From assembly GCF_000155675.2 (NCBI RefSeq), contig NC_020911.1, positions 293,501 to 357,500 on the forward strand: DNA of 64,000 nucleotides, read 5' to 3'. Source of the DNA: Octadecabacter antarcticus 307 (lineage in GTDB: Bacteria > Pseudomonadota > Alphaproteobacteria > Rhodobacterales > Rhodobacteraceae). A model generated the notes under the pieces. That model made no database searches, was not told where the DNA came from, and saw nothing but the letters and a program-made list of their open reading frames with translations. Each line of letters begins with the position of its first letter. Position 1 is the first letter of the stretch. Both the position numbers and the translations under genes were made by a program. Of this stretch, positions 56,950 to 64,000 are shown piece by piece.

Positions 56950-57708
56950 TTGCTTCTTAAAAATAAAGTGGCGTTTGTCACCGCGGCTGGATCCGGCATT
57001 GGCGCTGCTGGCGCACATGCCTTGGCGCGGGAGGGTGCGTATGTGGTTGTAACAGACCGCGATGCAGCGGCGGCGAAATCTGTTGCTGAGGCCATTCAGG
57101 CAGACGGTTACATAGCTGAAGCATTTCAGCTGGATGTAACCGACGATAAAGCGCTTGTAGCAGCCATCGGCCAAGTCGCCACACAGAAAGGCCGTCTAGA
57201 CATTCTTCATTCACATGCGGGCTTACAGGTCGAGGGCAAGCTTGAGAATGTATCGGTCAACGATATGGATGCGTCTTGGGCTTTAAACGTGCGGGCGCAT
57301 TTTGTTGCCTCCCAAGCTGCTATCCCACCAATGCGCGCGCAAGGCGGCGGCAGCGTCATCATTACGTCGTCGAATTCTGGGGTCCAATATGACCGCGAGA
57401 TGATCGCCTATGCCACGACCAAGCACGCGGTTCTTGCTATGACGCGCCAAATGGCGGCCGATTATGCAAATGAGAATATTAGGTTCAACACGCTTTGCCC
57501 CGGTTTCATCGATACGCCGTTCAATCGCGGTTTCGAAATCCAAATGGGTGGCCGCGAAAAGCTGGATGAATACGTCGATTCAACTATTCCAATGGGCCGT
57601 TTTGGTACCGTCGATGAGGTCGCTAACGGGATTGTTTACCTGGCGTCCGACCAATCGTCATTCATGACCGGGCATGCATTGGTCATCGACGGAGGCGAAT
57701 GCATCTGA
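56950..57708 (+). CDS. Short-chain dehydrogenase/reductase in the transporter operon
   Basis: A 252-residue enzyme with the cofactor loop FVTAAGSGIGAAGA, the active-site region SSNSGVQYDREMIAYATTKHAVL (Tyr-x3-Lys kept), CPGFIDTPFN and a C-terminal LVIDGGECI. The start is TTG with a GGAGAGG box. It lies 27 bases after the permease, so the operon imports a compound and may oxidise or reduce it. In the catalytic loop HSHAGLQ replaces the usual NNAG. Confidence 0.88.
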   Translation: MLLKNKVAFVTAAGSGIGAAGAHALAREGAYVVVTDRDAAAAKSVAEAIQADGYIAEAFQLDVTDDKALVAAIGQVATQKGRLDILHSHAGLQVEGKLENVSVNDMDASWALNVRAHFVASQAAIPPMRAQGGGSVIITSSNSGVQYDREMIAYATTKHAVLAMTRQMAADYANENIRFNTLCPGFIDTPFNRGFEIQMGGREKLDEYVDSTIPMGRFGTVDEVANGIVYLASDQSSFMTGHALVIDGGECI

Positions 57709-57855
57709 GCCGGAGTTAGCTGCACGCCACATCCCCCCAAGGGCAAGCTGATGAGGCAGCTCGTCGTACGCCACAAAAAAAACGAAAAAGTGCTGGTGGA
57801 AATTGAGCGAGCAGATGGCTCGATCACGATAGGATAATGGTTCCAAAAACGACCT

Positions 57856-58401
57856 AGACTGTGTGAAAAGTCCTCCCCGACAGAGAGGCAGGCAATCAAC
57901 GCTGATATCGCCTGATAGAGGATTCCTTAGGGCCTGTAGAAATGGCATGTTTTTGTATGAAACACATCCAAGGAACGCCCCGCTCCCAGACGCTTTGCCG
58001 TTTATACCAAGCACAGACTTATCGCAGAACAGCGAAACCTGAAGTTCTGGAACAACGCCGCGAGAGCGTCGAACATCCGTTCGGATCGATCAAGCAATGG
58101 ATGGGGCAAAGGGATTTTCTCACTCGTCGCATTGAGAATGTCAGGGGCGAGTTCAGTTTGACAGCGCTGACTTACAATATTCGCCGCGCCTTAACCTTGT
58201 GGGTGTGGCTGGCCTCATGCGAACCATCAACGCTTGATAGGGGTTCTGCCTGCCAGTTTTGGCCAAAAACAGCCTACCAATCCCGTAAAGAAGCTCGTTT
58301 GCTGGTGGTTGGTCGCCCAAACGGGAAAACCCGGCGAACCTACAACTGGAAACTCTGATCTTCTATTACGCGCCGTAGGGAAGCGCGTTTTCACACAGTC
58401 T
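57856..58401 (+). mobile_element. Internally deleted IS1182-type element with intact ends
   Basis: A 546-base unit with perfect 14-base terminal inverted repeats AGACTGTGTGAAAA (57856-57869) and TTTTCACACAGTCT (58388-58401). Inside, the plus strand reads the C-terminal end of a DDE transposase: RRESVEHPFGSIKQWMGQRD, FLTRRIENVRGEFSLTALTY, NIRRAL, then a one-base loss before the family tail. The N-terminal two thirds are deleted. It could still be mobilised by an intact relative. 57709-57855 and 58402-58591 show nothing else. Confidence 0.72.
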
Positions 58402-58591
58402 GCACCGTTTGTTGAACGCCTAGAATCCCGTCGGGCCTGTGCCCATTTTCTCGAAAGCAGCCATTGGTCCTACTTATGCCAAAAGTCGCCCTACCCTACG
58501 GCCTCTGTCTTGGGGATGCCAGTGACGAAATCAATCGAACAGAGCTGCAAGCTCCCACCCAACACATTGAGAGAGTGGAATTTCTTTATGG

Positions 58592-58834
58592 TTACAACTT
58601 GGAATGACGGCCATCGCACAAAGGTGCATTGGCCGAGGATTTACAGCCACAAAAGAAGACCTTCTTCGTCTCGGACGCTTCCCATTTCACTGGAGTGATA
58701 TCCGTGCCCCTATGCGATCCGTCACAGAAAGGCTGTTTCGAAGACCTGCCACAGGCGCACCAGAAGTAGGTCTCTCCTGCTTCGACGTCTGTCGGGAAGG
58801 GGGATTTTTGCGCTATAATTGGAGTGGCGGACAT
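58592..58834 (-). CDS. CDGSH iron-sulfur domain protein
   Basis: An 80-residue protein with two CDGSH-type 2Fe-2S sites: CACGRSSKQPFCDGSH and CGCKSSANAPLCDGRH (three Cys, one His each). Two-site proteins of this kind occur in bacteria with unknown electron-transfer roles. Same strand as the BolA gene, 102 bases away. Confidence 0.9.
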   Translation of the reverse strand: MSATPIIAQKSPFPTDVEAGETYFWCACGRSSKQPFCDGSHRGTDITPVKWEASETKKVFFCGCKSSANAPLCDGRHSKL

Positions 58835-58936
58835 GTGGTAGCCTTTCTAAAGTGGGTGAATTTCGTTAGCGGCGTGGACGAAATTCGATAACGTGACAAT
58901 AGGCTGATGGGCGAAGTGGCACGCTGCAAGGTTTCA

Positions 58937-59251
58937 TCATCGGTGGACGCCGCCGCCCATGCAAGGGGGCGATGCGGGTGCTTCACGTGAGATGAACCAT
59001 TCATCTTTAGTCATTGTATGCAACGCCAGCGCATGAATGTCGGTGGAGAGGGCTTCTGCAAGGATACCGTTGAGCAGCCGGTGGCGGGCCACCAGCGTTT
59101 TGCCTTCAAAGGCTGGGCTCACAATAACTACCTTGAAATGGGATTCTGCGCCTTCCGGCACATTGTGCTTGTGGCTTTCATTTATCACCTCCAGATGCCC
59201 AACAGGTAACGCGTGACGGAGTTTGTCGATAATGTCCTGTCGTATTGTCAT
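58937..59251 (-). CDS. BolA-family protein
   Basis: A 104-residue protein: LEVINESHKHNVPEGAESHF, KVVIVSPAFEGKTLVARHRL and ADALHTMTKDEW-like end (HALALHTMTKDEWFI). The conserved histidine of the C-terminal HTM block is kept. BolA proteins work with monothiol glutaredoxins in iron-sulfur handling, which fits the CDGSH neighbour. The last residues (REAPASPPCMGGGVHR) are longer than usual. Confidence 0.9.
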   Translation of the reverse strand: MTIRQDIIDKLRHALPVGHLEVINESHKHNVPEGAESHFKVVIVSPAFEGKTLVARHRLLNGILAEALSTDIHALALHTMTKDEWFISREAPASPPCMGGGVHR

Positions 59252-59325
59252 GCTTCCTCCGAAAAAGTGCTCTATTCCTGCGTGCTCTCATGCGTTGGTC
59301 TACCGCCGAAAGAACGCCCCTGTAG

Positions 59326-60330
59326 TTAGCCACCGGTATGGCTCATGTGGCGGATGACCTGACCGTCGACCTTCTGGCGCGAATAGTCAAAATCATGGCC
59401 TTTTGGCTTGCGGAGGATCGCTTCACGAATGGCCTGCTGCAACATGGCATCATCGGCATGCTCGCGCATCGGTTTGCGCAGATCGGCCATCTCATCCTGC
59501 CCGAGGCACATGTATAATTCTAAGGTGCATGTCAGGCGCACGCGGTTGCAGCTTTCGCAGAAATTATGTGTCAGCGGCGTGATTAAGCCGATTTTCTGGC
59601 CGGTCTCGTTGATCCGGACATAGCGGGCTGGGCCACCTGTCTGCTCTGACAGGTCAGTAGTGGTAAAACGCGTCTCCAGCTGGGCGCGCAGGTCCTTCAG
59701 TGACCAATACTGGCCGATGCGGTCCTCGTTCCCGAGATCGCCCATCGGCATCACCTCGATGAACGTCAGATCCATGCCTTCCTCGGCGCACCAATGGGCC
59801 AGTGTGAACAGCTCGTCTTCGTTGAAATCCTTCAGCGCAACGGTATTGATCTTAACTCGCAGACCCGCCTTTTGCGCTGCGCGGATGCCCGCCAGAACCT
59901 GTGTCAGGCGGCCCCAGCGAGTGATCTTTGCGAATTTCTTCTCGTCCAGTGTATCCAGAGAGACATTGATCCGCTTCACGCCACAAGCCGCCAGATCGCC
60001 CGCGAACTTCTCCAACTGCGACCCGTTTGTTGTGACGGTCAGCTCTTTCAGCGCACCGCTTTCAAGATGCCTCGTCATACCCTTGAAAAAATTCATGATA
60101 TCGCGACGCACTAAAGGCTCGCCCCCCGTTATCCGCAGTTTTTCTACTCCAAGACCGACAAAGGTAGTGCACATACGGTCCAGCTCTTCCAGCGCCAGAA
60201 GTTCCTTCTTGGGCAAAAACGTCATGTTCTCTGACATGCAATAGACGCAGCGAAAATCGCATCTATCGGTGACAGAGACGCGTAGGTATGAAATTGCTCG
60301 GTGAAACGGGTCGATTAATTTTGGTCCCAT
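59326..60330 (-). CDS. moaA: GTP 3',8-cyclase (molybdenum cofactor biosynthesis)
   Basis: Radical-SAM enzyme that starts molybdopterin synthesis from GTP. The N-terminal cluster motif is CDFRCVYC, the SAM-binding [12 protein letters not shown] follows, and the C-terminal cluster reads [20 protein letters not shown]. The C-terminal GG of the protein (SHTGG) is present. ATG 60330 ([13 protein letters not shown]) matches the family start; the frame is open to 60384. 334 residues. Confidence 0.95.
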   Translation of the reverse strand: MGPKLIDPFHRAISYLRVSVTDRCDFRCVYCMSENMTFLPKKELLALEELDRMCTTFVGLGVEKLRITGGEPLVRRDIMNFFKGMTRHLESGALKELTVTTNGSQLEKFAGDLAACGVKRINVSLDTLDEKKFAKITRWGRLTQVLAGIRAAQKAGLRVKINTVALKDFNEDELFTLAHWCAEEGMDLTFIEVMPMGDLGNEDRIGQYWSLKDLRAQLETRFTTTDLSEQTGGPARYVRINETGQKIGLITPLTHNFCESCNRVRLTCTLELYMCLGQDEMADLRKPMREHADDAMLQQAIREAILRKPKGHDFDYSRQKVDGQVIRHMSHTGG

Positions 60331-60421
60331 AGACACTATCCCATATAGTTGAGTGGCCGTTTTTTTGGCTTGCAACATAATCAAGCCACCCCGCGTTTTG
60401 CACAGGGCTGCACGCCTGCCT

Positions 60422-61282
60422 TCAGACGAAGTACTCCAATTCTAGATCTCGCTGAGTCATGGTAGTTCTCAGCCTTTCAAAGCCCATTTCGCGCAGTTGT
60501 CGCACGCGTTCCGTAGATATCCCGAAGTGAATCCCGAGCGCTGTCAAAGTGGCTGGTGGATCTTGGAGTTGCGTCGCCATTATGATCTTGCGCTCTCGGT
60601 CGGGCAGGGAGCCAATTATTTCGACAAGGAGCCCGCGCAGCTTTTTAATATCAAGGCGGTGCATGGTGTCTGCATCTTCCGTGCTGGCTGGATCGACAAG
60701 CCGCGCCATGCGCTCCTCTCCGTCATCACCGAACGATGGTAAATTCAGTGAATAGTCTGTGCCAGAAACCTGTTGACGCAGATCGTTCAGTCGTTGGAGG
60801 TTGACGCCGAGTGCCTTGGCAACGAGCGCATCAGCGTCGGTCCGATTGATAGTGGGATCGTTTGATACGGCTTCATCAAGCCGCCCGAGTTTACCAACAG
60901 CATTCCGGAAGTCGGCTGAGTTTGGGCGCCGAACAATCGACATGCTGGCAAGCTTGTAGCTCTGAATTTCGGCACGAATCCACCAGACGGAATAGGTAGA
61001 AAAGCGGTAGCCACGTTCGGGATCAAACCGATCCGCCGCCTTCATCAGACCTATGTTGGCTTGCTGCACAAGATCAGGTTCCGCCGCTTGCAACCCTGCC
61101 GAAAACCGTTTTGCCATTGTCCGCGCCATGGGGATGAAGGCCTCGATTAACTTATCGCGTGCGCGCCCGTCACCGCGCTGCTGCCAGGCCCGCAAAAGAT
61201 GCAACTCGTCGTCTGCGCTGAGCATGTTAGGGGTGCGCTTGCGGCGCGGTTTTGCACCCCAGTTTTGTAATGGCTTGTTCAC
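60422..61282 (-). CDS. RpoH-like sigma-32 factor
   Basis: A 286-residue sigma factor. Region 2 reads [40 protein letters not shown]; region 4 reads [20 protein letters not shown]. This fits the heat-shock/oxidative-stress RpoH group; Rhodobacteraceae usually have two (RpoHI and RpoHII) and the residues seen here look more like RpoHII, but that call is weak. Confidence 0.9.
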   Translation of the reverse strand: MNKPLQNWGAKPRRKRTPNMLSADDELHLLRAWQQRGDGRARDKLIEAFIPMARTMAKRFSAGLQAAEPDLVQQANIGLMKAADRFDPERGYRFSTYSVWWIRAEIQSYKLASMSIVRRPNSADFRNAVGKLGRLDEAVSNDPTINRTDADALVAKALGVNLQRLNDLRQQVSGTDYSLNLPSFGDDGEERMARLVDPASTEDADTMHRLDIKKLRGLLVEIIGSLPDRERKIIMATQLQDPPATLTALGIHFGISTERVRQLREMGFERLRTTMTQRDLELEYFV

Positions 61283-61896
61283 TGCAGCGTCCCATTTAAT
61301 TTCAAATCAAAACTAACTGACCTCGGGCCACTTTGTCAATTTAGTTTCGTTTCGATATCAAATTCATATTGCTGACACATTTGGTTCCATAGACAGTGGT
61401 CCTCTGAACTGCTCGTCCATTTCGAGCTCGCTTTCAGAACAGAGGAAGCGCATGCCAATGTCTCGACGGCACAGTGGACCTGCCCGCGCTTTTTTGTCCG
61501 CGCCAATGCCAGCATACGCACGTCTTCGCCCTTCGCCAGTTTCCAAGCTACAACGCGCGACGCAGCCTGATCGCGCGGCACCTCTCCTTGAGCGATGGGC
61601 GCAGCGTTCGGCTTGACATTTACCTGCCCTGATCTTGCAATATTTTTCAGCGATCCGCTCCATGATCTGAAAGGCTTTTCTGGCACTTTCGACGTTGCTA
61701 AGCGCGAGGTTTTTCTTGCTATGCTGTCACCCTTGGCTTCGGCGCTTACAGATTTAAAAAACACATGCGCCTTCAGTATGTATCAGGAATGCACCCATTT
61801 CACCCCTGCGGGTGACGGTGGCTTTTATACCTGTATGGTGGCGGAAATTAGCGCAGACGAAATCTGTAAGCGGTACGGAAGTTACCACAGCCGATG
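61283..61896. other. Stretch without a recognised gene
   Basis: 614 bases between the sigma-factor gene and an IS5 element. Open frames exist on both strands (for example minus 61764-61336), but none shows a family I know, and their composition looks like chance frames or decayed DNA. The sigma-factor promoter must lie at its left end. Confidence 0.5.
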
Positions 61897-61963
61897 GGCT
61901 TTGTTGCACAAATAGTCTCGTATCAGGGATTCATGTTGTAAATCCAGCATGGTAGCTGGCGTC

Positions 61964-62935
61964 ATGAGTAAACCTATCGCCCCGATTTACCGCACGAGGA
62001 ACTGGCCTGAGTATAACAAGGCCCTGAAGCGACGCGGGTCACTGACCATTTGGTTTAACCCAGAGGTCACTTGGAAAGCTGCGCCTACCGTTGCCCGGCA
62101 GTGGTTTGTTTGCAAACCATGAGAGGGGGGCAAACGGGGCCGCCAGCCACGCTATAGCGATGCGGCGATCCAAGCCTGTCTCACGTTGAAAGTGCTGTTC
62201 GGAATGCCTTTGAGGCAGGCGACGGGCTTTGTGGAAAGCCTGTTGAAATTGATCGACCTTGACTGGGAGGTCCCAGACTTCAGCACGTTATGTCGGCGTC
62301 AGAAAAGGCTATCGGTTACCATCCCGTATCAGGGCTCAAAGGGCCCGCTAAACCTCCTTATCGACAGTACCGGCATCAAAGTTGAGGGCGAAGGTGAGTG
62401 GAACGCTCGCAAGCATGGCGGGCCGAAACGTCGGGTGTGGCGCAAGATACATATAGGGATTGATGAAGAAACGTTGGAGATACGCGCGGTCGAAGTGACG
62501 AGTAGCAGCATTGGAGACCCACCCATGTTGCCCAACCTTCTCGGTCAGATCACACCAGATCAGAAGATTGGCAGTGTCACAGCAGATGGGGCATATGACA
62601 CCCGCAAATGCCATGATGCGATTGCGGCCCGCAATGCCCGTGCTGTCATCCCGCCACGCAAGAATGCCAAGCTATGGAAGCCGGATACGCTGGGGGCCAG
62701 AGCCCGAAACGAAGCGGTACAGTCCTCAAAGGATCTCGGCCGCGCTCAATGGCGTCGCTTGAGCGGATACCACCGCAGGAGTCGTGTTGAGACAAAGATG
62801 CATTGTTTGAAACTACTCGGGCAGCGCCTGGCCGCACGAGACTTTGACCGGCAAGTTGCGGAAGTCCAAATCCGTGCCGCGATACTCAACGGCTTCACCG
62901 CCCTTGGCATCCCAAACACCGTTACTGTAGGCTGA
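61964..62935 (+). pseudogene. IS903-like transposase interrupted by hairpin element H
   Basis: From ATG 61964: MSKPIAPIYRTRNWPEYNKA, LKRRGSLTIWFNPEVTWKAA, PT, hairpin H, then KRGRQPRYSDAAIQ-type sequence and the long frame VLFGMPLRQATGFVESLLKL, LLIDSTGIKVEGEGEWNARK, HGGPKRRVWRKIHIGIDEET and RRSRVETKMHCLKLLGQRLA. Apart from the insert, the DDE residues look intact. Confidence 0.85.
62090..62128 (+). repeat. Hairpin element copy H (in IS903-like transposase)
   Basis: GTTGCCCGGCAG, stem TGGTTTG/CAAACCA with loop TTTG, TGAGAGGGG. It separates the conserved AAPT and GKRGRQP codons; removing 39 nt rejoins them. In-frame reading of the element gives a stop (TGA). Confidence 0.87.
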
Positions 62936-63023
62936 ATCCGTCAGGGGTCAGGGGAAGCACGCCATAAGGGCGATTTGTGCAACAAAGCCTCCATTACCCC
63001 TCCCTATTTCTTTAGAGAAAATC

Positions 63024-63857
63024 GTGCGCGCACAAGAGGCAGCCGGTTGGTTCTCATTGTCCGAGGCGTTTAGCGGCCGCAATATCGTTGAGGCCGCAAT
63101 GCATAAAGTGCGAAGTAATCAATACTTTCGCGATTTTCATATTTCACCTTTGGGCGAGATTATTGACGCAACACATTACAAAGACCTTGCGAGTGGAAAT
63201 ACCTTTTTTAATTTCACCCCTACCGCTACAAGTGCAGCGTCCACATCAGAAAAATCTTATGAAGTTCGCGGGTTGCTGGCCTTGCGTGATTTAGCCATGT
63301 TGGGAATGTGTTGCATATTTCCGCTAACCTTTGAACTAACTCAACCTGGAGGACAGACATGTGCGCCTTTGATTTGCGCCCCCAAATCTGGCAGAGTAAT
63401 TATCTTAGATAAAGCCAGAAGATTTCCAGAATTGATCGGTATTCAGTTTGTTGAAGACTTATCATTAAAAATGCAAGATATAATTTCTTCCCTGGACGAG
63501 GTTGGCCAGTACTATGGCCGCGTCGAATTAGAGGGCAGCAAGTCGCTGCAGCTGGTTTTGAAAAGACAATTTTTTTATTCAGGTGGCCCCAGTTTTTTGG
63601 CAGGAAAAGTAACGAGGTTGTGTAGTGGTATCACTGCTGAGAGCATCTTGAATGAATTTCCTATCTTTTCATCAAAGGAAGCGGAAGTCGTCTGTCTTCT
63701 TGCGCATGGCCATACAATGAAGGAGTCTGCTGCGAAGACCGGCAAGGCACAAGTTACGGTGTCTTTACAGGCACGGAGCGCGCTACTTAAATCCGGTGAA
63801 CGCAGTATAAATGCATTGGTAGCGAGGATCACTCATTCTCGGCCGCAGTATGTTTAG
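63024..63857 (+). CDS. LuxR-type HTH protein, possibly 5'-truncated
   Basis: A 277-residue protein whose C-terminus is a LuxR helix-turn-helix (FSSKEAEVVCLLAHGHTMKE, SAAKTGKAQVTVSLQARSAL). The upstream domain (QYFRDFHISPLGEIIDATHY) is unrecognised. The GTG at 63024 has no good ribosome-binding site and the frame stays open back to the IS5 edge 34 bases upstream, so the insertion may have removed the true start and promoter. Low GC compared with neighbours. Confidence 0.6.
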   Translation: MRAQEAAGWFSLSEAFSGRNIVEAAMHKVRSNQYFRDFHISPLGEIIDATHYKDLASGNTFFNFTPTATSAASTSEKSYEVRGLLALRDLAMLGMCCIFPLTFELTQPGGQTCAPLICAPKSGRVIILDKARRFPELIGIQFVEDLSLKMQDIISSLDEVGQYYGRVELEGSKSLQLVLKRQFFYSGGPSFLAGKVTRLCSGITAESILNEFPIFSSKEAEVVCLLAHGHTMKESAAKTGKAQVTVSLQARSALLKSGERSINALVARITHSRPQYV

Positions 63858-63957
63858 ACTGGCGCTAAACGGCCAGCTTCGGTGCTGAGACCCGGCAGGC
63901 GAATGCTAAGTCTGGTCTTTGGTGATTGGTGTGACGCCCCCACCTGTTGAATGCTGC

Positions 63958-64000
63958 TTAAAGCTCGTCAATTGCGACTTTGGGCGCAAGCCAGTCATCG
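63958..64000 (-). CDS. Possible 3' end of a gene running off the window
   Basis: The minus strand from the window edge reads DDWLAPKVAIDEL and a stop at 63958. Too short to identify. Before it, 63858-63957 shows no feature. Confidence 0.25.
   Translation of the reverse strand, partial: DDWLAPKVAIDEL

Larger units (their letters stand above)
61897..62989 (+). mobile_element. IS5-family (IS903-like) insertion sequence
   Basis: Terminal inverted repeats GGCTTTGTTGCACAAAT at the left (from 61897) and its inverse ATTTGTGCAACAAAGCC at the right (to 62989); length about 1.09 kb. The nine bases on either side differ, so no target duplication is seen, which suggests a rearrangement after insertion. 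Confidence 0.88.

Noticed and set aside
61336..61764. 142-residue minus-strand frame between rpoH-like gene and IS5
   Set aside because: No signal peptide, motif or ribosome-binding site; overlaps an equally long plus-strand frame. Left as unassigned DNA.
30706..62128. Hairpin copies as rho-independent terminators
   Set aside because: No T-tract follows them, the conserved parts lie outside the stem, and they sit within coding sequence.
30706..62128. Hairpin copies as integron attC sites
   Set aside because: The core-site sequences (RYYYAAC/GTTRRRY) are absent and no cassette order or IntI gene is seen.

Overview
This window is a chromosomal segment of an alphaproteobacterium of the Rhodobacteraceae (Roseobacter group). 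Gene content and order are typical of that family: acpS-lepB-rnc-era-recO; pckA divergent from a ChvI/ChvG two-component system with HPr kinase, RapZ and a short PTS; a 3-hydroxyacyl-CoA dehydrogenase with etfAB, a PduO-type adenosyltransferase and a twin-membrane-segment protein; and tuf / tRNA-Trp / secE-nusG-rplKA. The load of decayed insertion sequences recalls polar roseobacters such as Octadecabacter, but that genus name is inference only.

Layout. 1-29 kb is compact housekeeping chromosome with two decayed genes (a META-domain protein after recO and a frameshifted SH3 protein). 29-33 kb is a former DUF898 / M48-peptidase locus torn apart by IS481 and IS5 copies. 33.6-40.2 kb is the tuf/tRNA-Trp/secE-nusG/rplK-rplA locus; tuf is split by an intact IS30 and has lost its middle, and rplJL-rpoBC do not follow rplA. 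40.2-43.3 kb is a graveyard of IS110, IS3 and IS21-like pieces. 43.3-51.5 kb is accessory DNA: two DUF3489 copies, a LysR regulator facing two SRPBCC genes, a broken universal stress protein, an integrase remnant, a DUF1989 gene, a phage terminase remnant and a broken IS110. 52-57.7 kb is a polyamine-type ABC transporter operon with a short-chain dehydrogenase and a divergent LuxR regulator. 57.8-64 kb has an internally deleted IS1182-type element, CDGSH, BolA, moaA, an rpoH-like sigma factor, an IS5 (IS903 type) and a LuxR-type regulator.

The most unusual signal is a family of very short hairpin elements (about 34-46 nt). The core is CCCGGCAG, a stem of 5-9 bp whose sequence changes from copy to copy with both arms changing together, a loop usually of 3-4 nt, then GAGAGGG. 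I count eleven clear copies, two degenerate ones and one divergent relative between 30.7 and 62.1 kb, and none in the first 30 kb. Most interrupt transposase genes of five unrelated IS types (IS481, IS5, IS3, IS110, IS903). Flanking codons can be rejoined by removing about 36-42 nt. Two copies sit where two different IS types are fused. One copy lies just after the tuf remnant, outside any IS. They look like a mobile non-autonomous palindromic element; how they move is unknown.

All positions, reading frames and motifs were read by eye from the sequence. Family names rest on remembered family features, not on database searches.
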